A DNA stretch of 64,000 bases from Saprospiraceae bacterium (GTDB lineage Bacteria > Bacteroidota > Bacteroidia > Chitinophagales > Saprospiraceae): NCBI GenBank assembly GCA_020628645.1, contig JAHDES010000012.1:46194-110193 (forward strand), written 5' to 3'. The translations under genes and the position numbers were made by a program. Positions 44,401 to 51,827 of this stretch are shown here, piece after piece; the stretch's first letter is position 1; each line of letters starts with the position of its first letter. Under the pieces are notes generated by a model, which was given only the letters and a program-made list of their open reading frames with translations, was not told the origin of the DNA and did not search any database.

Positions 44401-46420
44401 TGAATCGTTTGATATTTTGACCTGTACCAACTTAACCGCTAATTTAGATGCTTCAGCTTCTTCTAATGGTTCAACTATTGATTATACTTGGTCAACTCCA
44501 GATGGAAATATACTGGAAGAAAATCTACTTTCTGCCACCGTAAATGAAGCAGGAATTTATGAGTTATCTGTTTTTAATACCCAAAATGAATGCTCCGCTT
44601 CCACTTTCATTGAAGTTTTTCAAGACACTATTTCACCCGAATCAATTATTGCTACACCAGACGTACTCACTTGTGCCACAACTGATATTTTGTTAGATGG
44701 AACAGCATCAACAAATGATATGGATATCATTCATACATGGACGACTCAAGATGGTAATATTTTATCGGACAATCCCAATTTATTACAAATTGAAATTGAT
44801 GCTGCTGGAACGTATCAACTAGAGGTGCTTAATTTAGAAAATGGATGTACAGATCAAGCAATAGTAGTTGTAGATCAAAATATTGTTATCCCAGATGCAG
44901 ATGCTGGTGAAACGATAGAATTAACCTGTACAAATCCAGAACTTAGTTTAGATGGATTAAATTCAAGTGTAGGAGATGAGTTCACCTATGTTTGGTCTAG
45001 TTCAAATGGAAATATTACAACAGGTGAAACTACCTTAAATCCATCTGTCAATCAAGAAGGGACATACGATTTATTAGTCACTAATACCGAAAATGGATGT
45101 ATTAATACGGCATCTGTTTTTGTAAGTGTCAATCAAAACTCTCCTTTGGCAGCCATTACTCCACCTGAAATTTTAACTTGTAATATAACAAGTACTTTTC
45201 TACAACCCAATGCTTCAGGAGGTACTGATTTAAATTTTGAATGGACCACTTCCAATGGTTCAGTTTTAGGAAATGCCAATCAGGAAGAAATAGAAGTTAA
45301 TGAAGCAGGGGATTATACGATATTAATTACAGATTTAGAAAATGGATGTACTTCAATCTCCTCTGTGGTAGTTAATCAAAATATTACACCTCCACAAGTA
45401 GATGCAGGCGAAGGAATAGAATTGACCTGTAATATTACCGATTTTCAACTCAATGCAAGTGCTTCGATGGGGCAAAATTTCAGCTATGAATGGAATACCA
45501 ATAATGGAAATATTCAGGGAGATGAAACAAGTTTAACTCCTCTAGTTGATGCCGCAGGATGGTACGAACTCTTAGTGACAGATTTAGAAAACGGATGTAC
45601 ACAAACGGATTCCGTCTTAATCACTCAAAATGAAAATGTACCTATTGATTTTAACGCTATTCTCGATCCGCCGCTATGTTATGGCGATTTTGGGACGATT
45701 ATTTTCCAAGGAATTGATGGGGGAGTGGGGCCTTATTTGTATTCAATAGATGGAGGTCAAAATTTCTTTTCCCAAACTGATTTTCCAGAATTACAAGGAG
45801 GCAATTATGATTTATTAATTCAGGATATAAATGGTTGTGAATTAAGTTCAAATCTTTCAATTCCTACATTGGATTCTGCTTTAGTAGAAACCATTCCAGA
45901 AGTAAACCTTCAAATTGGAGAACAATACCAAGTAGACGTCTTCACTAATATACCAATGGATGACTTACAATCTGTAAGTTGGTCGCCAACAGAAGGATTA
46001 AGTTGTACGGATTGTTTAAATCCTACTTTTATGGGTTTAAATGATGCCGTGTATACCCTTACTTTGATTAATGAGAATGGATGTATTGCAGAAGATCAAA
46101 TAATTTTCCGAGTAGAACGAGACATTGATATTTACATTCCCAATGCATTTTCCCCCAATGATGATGGCATAAATGATATTTTTATGATTTTTGCACGAGA
46201 TGAAAGTGTTACGAATATTAAAACTTTCCAAATTTATGATCGTTGGGGCTCAAAATTAATGGAATTGAACAATTTCTTACCCAATGATCCCAATTTTGCT
46301 TGGGATGGATATTATAAAACGGCAAAACTCAATCCTGGGGTATACACTTATTTTGCAGAGATAGAACTCATTAACGGTGCTACTGAGATTTTTAAAGGAG
46401 ATGTGAGTTTGGTGCGATAG
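38405..46420 (+). CDS. giant secreted adhesin: L-type lectin, PKD-like repeats, gliding-type C-terminus
   Basis: The product has 2671 residues. A signal peptide (1-19) is followed by a pre-peptidase-like domain (about 20-155). An L-type (legume-like) lectin domain spans about 160-355 (DGVTIVFQPNG, WIVEFDTWDNGG, TATLAWDPATFNFKVYLNDQLIFD). Three divergent PKD-like units follow, then a jelly-roll, carbohydrate-binding-like domain (NLIPNGDFENGYAGF, about 645-805). Nineteen tandem PKD-like repeats of about 84 residues come next, then an SprB-like unit and a CHU_C gliding-associated C-terminal domain (YIPNAFSPNDDGINDIF ... RWGSKLM). It should be exported by T9SS and act as a sugar-binding surface adhesin or motility filament. 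Some repeats are nearly identical at DNA level. Confidence 0.92.
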   Translation: MRFALSFLLCLLYSLNYAGNTPCTATEVINNMQQFFTFSTNGANDSGFLYPPCGDYEGDDFWFKFIAPISGAVTIQTQAGSITDGAMSIYWGACNEGTLVKYGCYEDFECGDVLMPQATIEDLFPFQTYYIKFWQEGGGTGTFDLKVSDPLQQQYVLSGNAVPFDSGSEELNCIQLTTANDGQAGCGWYPIPIDFSQPFQQDVLMYFGTQDANGADGVTIVFQPNGFVPCGGQGQGIGAQGIGQSWIVEFDTWDNGGTADTPQDHVAINTNGIMNFPLFGPYPLSYNIEDGNYHTATLAWDPATFNFKVYLNDQLIFDVNYDIVNNVFFGETEITWGVTSATGGSNNLQIYCFQNITVTNRSSVTLEVDETICEGDGIFIGGGYQTESGTYVDVYTAQNGCDSTIYTTLNVASVQAIGETQIQLPCEEGTQELQLDATNSLTGDNPSFIWSANDGGVILNGKTTLTPTVSGAGTYKLTLLDLESGCSDGLTVEVIAADIPAAVAQDAVYACDNLYLNSVGSSMGDDYSYQWITSDGAFIGEDNLLSPEVGSTGTYTLVVTNVNSGCTATAEAVVTGVSVDAGVGQAFCPNDLPFTVDLEGSVEGDVLSYIWQPNTGLDDPFSLSPNATITAPITYTLTAFVESGDNLIPNGDFENGYAGFTSDYVQGTGAPGRYLVSDNPRDFFGGFAECQDHTSGNGSMLIVDGKGTLNQDIWCAEVNIQTNTQYIFESWIQNVCQHCGNNPPILQFSINGELLNSPFQVSTTNCEWQSFYAYWSSNNLSTAEICIVNQTTASNGNDFALDDLRFMQVCEITDKVSFDVDDLTTMTQDTLIDCNHPSINLNASTTSSTSTDFSYEWSTLDGNIVENANNVHPLIDASGTYIYTVTNNTSGCTSSASLLVEENTLSPAIDIATPEELTCTIMEVQLDASMSSTGSNFIYEWSTENGVFTTTTDDLTPSVNSTGTYHLLVTNTENGCTNTDEIMVSDNIQNPTIITDDPDLLTCTTDIIQLNANASGFGTDLMYEWTTADGSIVSDANTNTPTIDSLGTYNLIVTDPANGCSETTSISVEANVEPPTVEAGDTQELNCTTSFVNLNGSTDSENTNYSWSTLDGFIENGADTPNPQVNASGTYILTITDEVNGCINSDEVFISQDNNIPVADAGEPFTLDCITTNYQLDASESSTGTNISLEWTTTDGNISADATTLTPQVDAAGTYVLTITDELNECTAVSSVTIELDNNPPVLNIPETDELNCSVLATNLNVEVEQNSEDYIYDWTTSNGSIISDITANSIQVDEAGDYQVIITSLLNGCTNTSSQTVSQNNNTPTVDAGADEVLNCNTTSLNLQANTSNDPSSLSYQWQTTDGSILEGENTATPLINEDGLYTLVITDLMNQCTAADEVNVTLNNTTPIIDIAPPNQIDCTVSTINLDASQSSTGTEFLYEWTTQNGQIDEGAATNTPLVSQAGTYQLVITDTTNACTEIDTIEVEEDSTVPNAQIEPVDELNCTTTSLILDASASSQGSEFSYEWTTTNGVIDTDENTLSPQISTAGDYLLTITNLTNNCSSTESISVTQDADVPITSIVTPDVLNCTTTTLNLDASASSQGSEFSYEWTTTNGVIDADANTLSPQISTAGDYLLIITNLTNNCSSTESISITQDADLPITSIVTPDVLNCTTTTLNLDATASSQGLEFLYEWTSSNGVIDADANTLSPQISTEGDYLLTITNLTNNCISSESISVTQDAAVPLTSIAVPEVLNCEMTSINLDATASSQGSEFSYEWTSSNGVIDADETTLSPQISAAGDYLLTITNLTNNCTNSESISVTQDTDVPLTSIAIPEVLNCETTSISLDASASSQGSEFLYEWTTSSGNIVADGNSLTPLIDEDGVYNLLITNTLNSCSSTEIVEVFQDIENPDLSITPPLELNCAIQSVDLVASSNTSSDLQYEWTSLDGVLNTNNQAIVSTNTAGTYQVLLTNLANQCTAMEQVVLTQDTISPMAMIESFDILTCTNLTANLDASASSNGSTIDYTWSTPDGNILEENLLSATVNEAGIYELSVFNTQNECSASTFIEVFQDTISPESIIATPDVLTCATTDILLDGTASTNDMDIIHTWTTQDGNILSDNPNLLQIEIDAAGTYQLEVLNLENGCTDQAIVVVDQNIVIPDADAGETIELTCTNPELSLDGLNSSVGDEFTYVWSSSNGNITTGETTLNPSVNQEGTYDLLVTNTENGCINTASVFVSVNQNSPLAAITPPEILTCNITSTFLQPNASGGTDLNFEWTTSNGSVLGNANQEEIEVNEAGDYTILITDLENGCTSISSVVVNQNITPPQVDAGEGIELTCNITDFQLNASASMGQNFSYEWNTNNGNIQGDETSLTPLVDAAGWYELLVTDLENGCTQTDSVLITQNENVPIDFNAILDPPLCYGDFGTIIFQGIDGGVGPYLYSIDGGQNFFSQTDFPELQGGNYDLLIQDINGCELSSNLSIPTLDSALVETIPEVNLQIGEQYQVDVFTNIPMDDLQSVSWSPTEGLSCTDCLNPTFMGLNDAVYTLTLINENGCIAEDQIIFRVERDIDIYIPNAFSPNDDGINDIFMIFARDESVTNIKTFQIYDRWGSKLMELNNFLPNDPNFAWDGYYKTAKLNPGVYTYFAEIELINGATEIFKGDVSLVR
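40895..45669 (+). repeat. 19 tandem PKD-like coding repeats, period near 252 bp
   Basis: Each unit begins with an L-x-C motif (LNCTT, LTCTT, IDCTV and variants). It contains a Y-E-W-T-T core and a G-T-Y or G-D-Y strand, and ends near a conserved N-G-C-T. Units 9-13 (about 42911-44167) are nearly identical and keep an 84-codon spacing; for example ACACCCGATG begins at 43151 and 43403. Their flanks are much more diverged. This pattern points to recent unequal recombination or conversion in the middle of the array. Assembly errors in this block are possible. Confidence 0.9.
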
Positions 46421-46444
46421 ATTACTTTATTTTGAATTGACTTA

Positions 46445-46744
46445 TCATAGATTTTGATAAGGATGATTGGCTCTGTTATCAAAGAAGGTTAATAAATCTG
46501 TTGTTTGTCTTTGAGTATTTACACGATAAAGTAAAGAAACTTGTTTTGAAATTACACATCGATGAATATTCTTATATCCTTTAAGCGGGGGACATAAAAA
46601 TGGATGTTTTTCTAGTTTGTATAGAAGATCTTGCAATTGGTCATCAAATTGTATTGCAGTATCAATAGACCATTGCTCTATAATAAAATCGAAAATTTGA
46701 CGGTGTGTTTCTTTTGCAATTGGTGTCCAATTAACTTGATACAT
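46445..46744 (-). CDS. ParE/RelE-family toxin
   Basis: This 99-residue small basic protein has the ParE/RelE pattern: VNWTPIAKETHRQIFDFIIEQW at the start, a central helix pair, and strands VISKQVSLLYRVNTQRQTTDLLTFFDNR with the conserved arginine near the end. ParE types poison gyrase and RelE types cleave mRNA; the sequence does not decide which. The start codon directly follows the stop codon of the upstream antitoxin-like gene (TAAATG), the usual antitoxin-first layout of a type II module. Confidence 0.82.
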   Translation of the reverse strand: MYQVNWTPIAKETHRQIFDFIIEQWSIDTAIQFDDQLQDLLYKLEKHPFLCPPLKGYKNIHRCVISKQVSLLYRVNTQRQTTDLLTFFDNRANHPYQNL

Positions 46745-47002
46745 TTATTGTTTTCCGTTTTTCTTTTCTTCAATCCATTTATTGATATCTTTTCTTACTT
46801 CATTATTGGGTGTGAGAAGCCCTTCATCTGCTTGTTCTATACCAATATTCAACATTCTTTCTTCTAATGGATGAAGTTCATTATTATCACCTGATGATTT
46901 TCGTAGTTCTTGAAAGTATGCTTTCACTTGTTCTAGAACAGCTAGATCATCTGTTTCAACAATATATTTGTGTAGGGTGCTTTTTAATTCCGCTGCACTC
47001 AT
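46745..47002 (-). CDS. putative type II antitoxin
   Basis: This 85-residue, mostly helical, acidic protein has an N-terminal helix beginning SAAELKSTLHKYIVETDDL, of the kind found in Bacteroidota antitoxins paired with ParE/RelE toxins. The C-terminal half (VRKDINKWIEEKKNGKQ) would wrap the toxin. There is no recognisable DNA-binding motif, so autoregulation is uncertain. It directly precedes the toxin with no gap. The call rests on gene order and similarity of form. Confidence 0.75.
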   Translation of the reverse strand: MSAAELKSTLHKYIVETDDLAVLEQVKAYFQELRKSSGDNNELHPLEERMLNIGIEQADEGLLTPNNEVRKDINKWIEEKKNGKQ

Positions 47003-47326
47003 GATTTTGAGATTGAAAGTAGATTAATTTTAGTATAAATATAAAGTAAATGTATTACTTTTAAAAGTCATTTACTATTTACACACTCTATTAAACGTGT
47101 ATTCTTGGCTTTTAAATATGAAAACCTTTGTAAAATATAGATAAGGATAATAACTAGTTATAAATAAACTTAGTACTCAAACATTTAAATACACAATACA
47201 CGACATTCTTAAAAACACAGAAAGATAAAGTTTTGTTTTGTTTTAGGCGCAGGTGCGAGTTATACGAGTGGTATCCCAACAGGTAAAAAATAACTGGTAT
47301 AAAGCAATCATCATAAAGCAAATAAC
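47003..47326. other. intergenic region holding the SIR2 fragment, otherwise no gene
   Basis: The gap of 324 bp lies between the antitoxin start and the DUF4303 gene. Apart from the SIR2-like fragment at 47213-47292 it is A/T-rich with no recognisable coding sequence. The antitoxin promoter should lie at its left end (minus strand). Confidence 0.55.
47213..47292 (+). pseudogene. fragment of a SIR2-like gene (NAD-binding motif only)
   Basis: Reading from 47213 gives a short open stretch with FCFVLGAGASYTSGIPTG (47231-47284), then two Lys codons and a stop. F-V-L-G-A-G-A-S-x-x-S-G-I-P-T is the N-terminal Rossmann motif of SIR2-like/DUF4020-type NADases used in anti-phage defence. There is no start codon in frame before the stop at 47210-47212, and nothing follows the motif. 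This is the 5' remnant of a lost defence-type gene, next to a toxin-antitoxin pair. Confidence 0.65.
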
Positions 47327-47875
47327 ATGAACAAAACCACCTTTATTCGTGATCTAAAAGCATCCCTCTCTTATCACTTTCATCAAATAGAAGAAGAAAA
47401 GGAACTCATCTCCTTTGGAATTTATACAGATGGAGATGCAAGTACGATTGGTATCTATTACAATACACGTCAATTCTTACAAGATACCTTGGCTGATTTA
47501 GATCCGAATGCTGAAAACTACCTGGAAGAAAAATTATATTATACCTTTTTTATGGAGGAGTGGATAGCAGATATTAGCGAGCGATTAGAAGAAGAACGAC
47601 TCAGCGAATTGAATGATCGAATTGATAAATTTGGGTCAAAAGAATATGAAAATGGCAATGAAAATTATAAAGACGAAATTTTTGATTTATTTGTAAAAGC
47701 CTTGCATGAATTAAAATCAGAAGGGCTTTTCAAAAAAGAAAAGGATGATTTCTTTTTACATTTAGAAGTATCAGATTCTTGGATTGATAAAGAAATGTTA
47801 AATCGAATTTCGCTGTTACATTCAAAAGAAAGATTCATCCAATATCAGCAATATGCAAAAGATAATAATGCATAA
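47327..47875 (+). CDS. DUF4303-like protein
   Basis: This 182-residue soluble acidic protein has the pattern of DUF4303: ISFGIYTDGDASTIGIYYNTRQFL near the start (about 29-52), a Y-F-M-E-E-W segment (about 84), and a helical C-terminal half with VKALHELKSEGLF. Such proteins occur near polymorphic-toxin immunity and contact-dependent systems, where they may act as immunity or housekeeping proteins; no toxin is adjacent here. The position after a SIR2 fragment and a toxin-antitoxin pair fits an accessory patch. Confidence 0.7.
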   Translation: MNKTTFIRDLKASLSYHFHQIEEEKELISFGIYTDGDASTIGIYYNTRQFLQDTLADLDPNAENYLEEKLYYTFFMEEWIADISERLEEERLSELNDRIDKFGSKEYENGNENYKDEIFDLFVKALHELKSEGLFKKEKDDFFLHLEVSDSWIDKEMLNRISLLHSKERFIQYQQYAKDNNA

Positions 47876-47909
47876 AAAAAGCCGCTTCTCAAGAAGCGGC
47901 TTTTATTTT
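47874..47909. terminator. bidirectional intrinsic terminator between DUF4303 and rpoD
   Basis: A perfect 8-bp G+C-rich stem GCCGCTTC/GAAGCGGC (47881-47888 with 47893-47900) and loop TCAA is flanked by an A run on the left and a T run on the right, so it works for both convergent genes. Confidence 0.92.
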
Positions 47910-47947
47910 TCGTAACTAATTGTTCTTAAAATCTATTACAGGGAGGT

Positions 47948-48817
47948 TTATGCACCTAAATAGTGTTTCAGTAACTTAGACCGTGATTTGGAGCGTAACT
48001 TGTTAATTGCTTTGTCCTTGATCTGGCGGACCCGTTCTCTAGTTAAGCCAAATTTGTCACCGATATCTTCTAAAGACATAGGGTGTTCAACATTGATTCC
48101 AAAATACAGTTTAATTACATCGCACTGACGATCCGTCAAAGTGCTCAGCGAACGTTCAATTTCACGTCGTAAAGACTCGGCATACGCCAATCCTGTATCC
48201 GTACCAGGAGTGCCGCTATTTTCCAATACATCCAAAAGAGAATTATCTTCTCCTTCGACGAATGGTGCATCCATAGATACATGACGTGCAGCAACACCGA
48301 GGGTGGTTTCAACTTCTTCAGTCGGAATTTCTAATAACTCTGCCAATTCATCCGAAGATGGTTCACGCTCATATTCTTGTTCGAGTTCTGAAAAGGCTTT
48401 ATTGATCTTATTTAAAGACCCCACCTTATTCAACGGAAGACGAACAATACGAGACTGCTCAGCAAGAGCTTGTAGAATGGACTGACGAATCCACCATACG
48501 GCATAAGAAATAAATTTGAAACCTCTTGTTTCATCAAAACGTTGCGCTGCTTTAATCAAGCCGAGATTACCTTCATTAATCAAATCACTCAAAGAGAGTC
48601 CTTGATTTTGGTATTGTTTGGCAACAGAAACGACGAAGCGAAGGTTCGCTTTGGTTAGCTTTTCTAAAGCTATTTGATCACCTTGTTTGATGCGTTTTGC
48701 TAAATCCACTTCCTCTTCAGGCGTCAATAAGTCGACCTTACCGATTTCTTGAAGATACTTTTCAAGGGATTGGCTTTCACGATTTGTAATAGATTTTGTG
48801 ATCTTTAGTTGTCTCAT
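47948..48817 (-). CDS. rpoD: primary RNA polymerase sigma factor
   Basis: This 289-residue sigma-70 factor has a region 1.2 start ([23 protein letters not shown]), region 2 ([57 protein letters not shown]), region 3 and region 4 with a helix-turn-helix ([25 protein letters not shown]). It lacks region 1.1, as is usual for the primary sigma factor of Bacteroidota, which recognises TTTG/TAnnTTTG promoters. A well-spaced promoter of this very type lies upstream at 49038-49008, with a leader of about 185 bases. Confidence 0.96.
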   Translation of the reverse strand: MRQLKITKSITNRESQSLEKYLQEIGKVDLLTPEEEVDLAKRIKQGDQIALEKLTKANLRFVVSVAKQYQNQGLSLSDLINEGNLGLIKAAQRFDETRGFKFISYAVWWIRQSILQALAEQSRIVRLPLNKVGSLNKINKAFSELEQEYEREPSSDELAELLEIPTEEVETTLGVAARHVSMDAPFVEGEDNSLLDVLENSGTPGTDTGLAYAESLRREIERSLSTLTDRQCDVIKLYFGINVEHPMSLEDIGDKFGLTRERVRQIKDKAINKLRSKSRSKLLKHYLGA

Positions 48818-49007
48818 GCAGAATACACTTTAAAAATTATAATTAAGTAGATAAAATTCGTGCTTATCTAAAACAATCTTGTTTTAGACGAGATACATGA
48901 TGGGTTCTAATTTGTTGGAAAATTGTTTAAGTCGGTAATTTTTAATCGTATGGGACGTGAGTGTTCGGTAGGTGTGTTTCACTACATATACATACAATCA
49001 CAGGTAC

Positions 49008-49038
49008 AAAAATAAGGGTATTGTCAATTAGAATCAAG
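49008..49038 (-). promoter_or_regulatory. putative rpoD promoter (TTG - 20 bp - TATTTTTG)
   Basis: On the minus strand, TTG at 49038-49036 is followed after 20 bases by TATTTTTG at 49015-49008, matching the Bacteroidota -33/-7 consensus (TTG, TAnnTTTG). Transcription would start near 49001, giving a leader of about 185 bases before rpoD. The rest of the 48818-49231 gap (414 bp) holds no gene that I can see. Confidence 0.55.
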
Positions 49039-49231
49039 TCGAAAGCAGATTTAAACGGTATAAAAGTCTTAGAATACGGTTGGTATATACTTTTTTTCTA
49101 TCTATAGATGTATTATTATCAATGTATTTTTAAGAAAATAGCTTACATTTTTGGAAAAATGATTTTTTTGTTTTTTATTGCGACAAAACAGAATACAATT
49201 TTTAATAATACATTTGTTTAAATTTATATAA

Positions 49232-49612
49232 ATGGAAAGAGTTAAAATAGAGTTGGAGTTCTTATTTCGTGCTTCACCTACTATTATTTATAAATTTTTA
49301 ACCACCCCTTCCTGTTTAATTCGTTGGTTTTGCGATGAGGTAGATATTACTGGGGAGATTTATACTTTCGTATGGGAAGGATCTGAGGAGATAGCTGAAA
49401 TGATTGATGATATTGAGGATGAACGTATTCGTTTCAAATGGGAAGATGCAGACGATGAAGAAGAATATTTAGAATTTAGAATGAGCCGTTCTCCCGTAAC
49501 TGGAGAAACTATTTTAGAAATAACTGATTATTGTGATGATGATGAAGTGGACGATACACGAATGCTCTGGGAAAGTCAGATGAAGCAATTGCGTCAAGAA
49601 ACTGGTGGCTAA
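49232..49612 (+). CDS. START-like (AHSA1-type) domain protein
   Basis: This 126-residue acidic protein starts with an SRPBCC/START-like pattern (VKIELEFLFRASPTIIYKFLTTPSCLIRWFCDEVDI), followed by the strands FVWEGSEEIAEM and RIRFKWED typical of this compact Bacteroidota family. It probably binds a small hydrophobic ligand or acts as a co-chaperone; the ligand is unknown. It is divergent from rpoD. A TACATTTG box at 49209-49216 lies only 15 bases before the start codon, implying a very short leader. Confidence 0.85.
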   Translation: MERVKIELEFLFRASPTIIYKFLTTPSCLIRWFCDEVDITGEIYTFVWEGSEEIAEMIDDIEDERIRFKWEDADDEEEYLEFRMSRSPVTGETILEITDYCDDDEVDDTRMLWESQMKQLRQETGG

Positions 49613-49685
49613 TATTCTATAAGTTGTAAACAATACTTCAATAACTATTACTTTTAAATTTATTAAGAATAATATTTATTTTCTA

Positions 49686-49716
49686 TTGTTGTTTACACGA
49701 TATTTATTTACCTTTG
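49686..49716 (+). promoter_or_regulatory. putative promoter of the rpmB-rpmG operon
   Basis: TTG at 49686-49688 and TACCTTTG at 49709-49716 are spaced by 20 bases, fitting the Bacteroidota -33/-7 consensus. It lies about 75 bases before rpmB. Confidence 0.55.
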
Positions 49717-49794
49717 CATCACTTTTGTGAAAAGTAGAATTTCTTCGCGGTTTGAAAAGAAATCTTGCTGCGATTTAATCAAAAAAATAACATC

Positions 49795-50043
49795 ATGTCA
49801 AGAGTTTGTGATTTAACAGGAAAGCGACCAATTTCAGGTAATAATGTGTCGCACTCAAATAGAAGAACAAAACGTCGTTTTCTTCCTAACTTACAACGTA
49901 AACGATTTTTTATACCTGAAACCAATGAGTGGGTTTCTTTAAAAGTGTCTTCCAAGGCAATTAGAAATATTAACAAACTTGGAATTTACGCTTATTTAAA
50001 GAAATTAGAACGTAAAGGAATTGATACTGGAGTAAAATTATAA
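49795..50043 (+). CDS. rpmB: 50S ribosomal protein L28
   Basis: The product is 82 residues from ATG 49795, chosen because L28 proteins begin [12 protein letters not shown]; the upstream in-frame ATG at 49765 would add ten unrelated residues. The conserved segment [16 protein letters not shown] and the basic C-terminal helix region are present. It is a component of the large ribosomal subunit. It is followed by rpmG with a 51-bp gap and then by a DUF4295 gene, the standard gene order in this phylum. Confidence 0.96.
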   Translation: MSRVCDLTGKRPISGNNVSHSNRRTKRRFLPNLQRKRFFIPETNEWVSLKVSSKAIRNINKLGIYAYLKKLERKGIDTGVKL

Positions 50044-50094
50044 TTCGCTCCTTTTTTTATTTCCTTTTTCTTCATCTAAAAATCTATTCATAAA

Positions 50095-50283
50095 ATGGCT
50101 AAAAAAAGTAAAGGCAATCGCCAACAGATAATCTTAGAATGTACAGAGCATAAAAACTCAGGTATGCCGGGTACTTCTCGATATGTTACGCAAAAAAATC
50201 GTAAGAACACACCTGATCGTTTAGAATTGAAAAAATATAACCCAATTCTAAAAAAGGTAACTGTTCATCGTGAAATAAAATAA
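50095..50283 (+). CDS. rpmG: 50S ribosomal protein L33
   Basis: This 62-residue large-subunit protein has the L33 pattern [42 protein letters not shown]. Only one of the cysteines of the zinc-binding form is present (in LECTEH), so it is the zinc-independent type. It lies between rpmB and a DUF4295 gene. Confidence 0.96.
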   Translation: MAKKSKGNRQQIILECTEHKNSGMPGTSRYVTQKNRKNTPDRLELKKYNPILKKVTVHREIK

Positions 50284-50344
50284 CACCGCCAAAGACAACT
50301 ACTAGGCATCGGCAATTTTTTAAAAACAATAAATCATTTTCATC

Positions 50345-50521
50345 ATGGCTAAAGTTTCCAAAAACGCGCGGGTTGCACAACGTGCTGCGAACGTAGGTAC
50401 AGGTAGAGATTTTGTAAAAGTAATTAAAAGTATAAAAGATCCTGTTTCGGGAAAATATACCTATAAAGAATTAATGATCCATAAAGACAAAGTAAAAGAA
50501 TTTTTTGCTGACAAAAAATAA
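50345..50521 (+). CDS. DUF4295 protein
   Basis: This 58-residue basic protein was read directly (start ATG 50345, stop 50519-50521). The segment GRDFVKVIKSIKDPVSGKYTYKELMIHKDKVKEFF is the hallmark of DUF4295, a small family that sits immediately downstream of rpmG in Bacteroidota and is probably ribosome-associated. It starts 61 bp after rpmG. The N-terminus (MAKVSKNARVAQRAAN) is somewhat longer than in typical members. Confidence 0.9.
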   Translation: MAKVSKNARVAQRAANVGTGRDFVKVIKSIKDPVSGKYTYKELMIHKDKVKEFFADKK

Positions 50522-50550
50522 TACAACTTTGTCCCTTTAATACTTGTTTT

Positions 50551-50596
50551 ATTAGAAAGGCTTTCCTCGATGAACTTAAAGGAAAGCCTTTCTAAT
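50551..50596. terminator. 17-bp perfect hairpin between the ribosomal genes and ftsY
   Basis: ATTAGAAAGGCTTTCCT (50551-50567) pairs without mismatch with AGGAAAGCCTTTCTAAT (50580-50596), leaving a 12-base loop. There is no long T run after it, so its role as a terminator is less sure than its structure. It could be an RNA processing or stability hairpin. Confidence 0.65.
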
Positions 50597-50651
50597 GTAT
50601 ATTACTTTAGGGTATTATTTAATTTGCATTCTCTACAACTTCATTTTAACT

Positions 50652-51608
50652 ATGAGTTTTTTTAAAAAGTTTTTCACCAAGGAAAAAGAAGAAGACCTTG
50701 ATAAAGGTTTAGAAAAAACAAAATCAAATATTTTTTCTAAAATTTCACGCGCCGTTGCAGGAAAGGCAACTGTTGATGAAGAAGTCTTAGATGAATTAGA
50801 AAATATTTTAATTACATCTGATGTAGGACTAGATACGACTGTTCGTATTATTGAACGCATTGAAGCACGGGTCGCTAAAGATAAATATATCAATACGGAA
50901 GAACTCAATGAAATTCTTCGGGATGAAATTGTTCAATTACTTGCAGAAACGAATACGGAAGAAGTTGAAGATTTTACTACGCCATTAGGTCGAAAGCCCT
51001 ATACGGTTTTAGTCGTAGGAGTCAATGGTGTGGGAAAAACGACAACTATTGGAAAAATTGCACATCAATATCGTCTTCGAGGGAAAAAAGTGGTACTCGG
51101 AGCAGGTGATACTTTCAGAGCGGCGGCGGTTGACCAATTAAAAATTTGGGCGGATCGAGTGGGTTGTGATTTTTATGCGAAAGGTATGCATACTGACCCA
51201 GCCGCAGTTGCATTCGAAACTGTCAATTATGCCATGACTAATGATTGTGATGTGGCTATTGTAGATACTGCAGGACGTTTACACAACAAAGTGGGATTGA
51301 TGAATGAGTTAACCAAAATCAAAAAATCTATGGGTAAACGCTTGGAAGATGCACCCGATGAAGTGTTATTGGTTTTAGATGCTACTACAGGACAAAATGC
51401 AATTGAACAATGCCGTCAATTTTCTGAAGCGACTGAAGTAACTGCTTTAGCTTTGACTAAATTAGATGGAACCGCTAAAGGAGGAGTGGCGATTGGTATT
51501 TCAGATCAATTCAAAATTCCGATAAAATATATTGGAGTGGGAGAGGGAATGGATATGCTTCAAATTTTCAATAAACGAGCATTTGTAGATTCACTTTTCA
51601 AGAAATAA
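50652..51608 (+). CDS. ftsY: signal recognition particle receptor FtsY
   Basis: The product is 318 residues from ATG 50652. The in-frame upstream start at 50595 lies inside a hairpin and adds residues foreign to the family. The acidic/basic A region is short ([19 protein letters not shown]). The NG GTPase domain has G1 [29 protein letters not shown]3 [11 protein letters not shown]4 [10 protein letters not shown], and the C-terminal [15 protein letters not shown]. It docks ribosome-SRP complexes at the membrane for co-translational insertion. It is a core gene. Confidence 0.96.
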   Translation: MSFFKKFFTKEKEEDLDKGLEKTKSNIFSKISRAVAGKATVDEEVLDELENILITSDVGLDTTVRIIERIEARVAKDKYINTEELNEILRDEIVQLLAETNTEEVEDFTTPLGRKPYTVLVVGVNGVGKTTTIGKIAHQYRLRGKKVVLGAGDTFRAAAVDQLKIWADRVGCDFYAKGMHTDPAAVAFETVNYAMTNDCDVAIVDTAGRLHNKVGLMNELTKIKKSMGKRLEDAPDEVLLVLDATTGQNAIEQCRQFSEATEVTALALTKLDGTAKGGVAIGISDQFKIPIKYIGVGEGMDMLQIFNKRAFVDSLFKK

Positions 51609-51755
51609 ATAAATTTTAGAATTGACAATGAATTAGGCTTTTACAGAATCTACAATTAGTTTGTAAGTAGCTAATAGAGGTGCTTCTTCAAAAAGCAGTG
51701 CTCTAAAAAGTGTAATTGGTTTAGGTATAATCCGTACAAGAAACGTTTGAAAAAG

Positions 51756-51805
51756 AAAAAGCGAAGCCCTAGAGTTAAAATGGTCATTGGGGCTTCGCTT
51801 TTTTT
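51756..51805. terminator. bidirectional intrinsic terminator between ftsY and the DUF3276 gene
   Basis: AAAAAGCGAAGCCC (51756-51769) pairs with GGGCTTCGCTTTTT (51790-51803), with T runs on both strands, between two convergent genes. Confidence 0.92.
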
Positions 51806-51827
51806 ATGAGGTAAAACTGATAAACAA

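Noticed and set aside
46440..46460. CTTATCA/TGATAAG hairpin as the terminator of the giant adhesin gene
   Set aside because: The stem is short and A/T-rich with no following T run.
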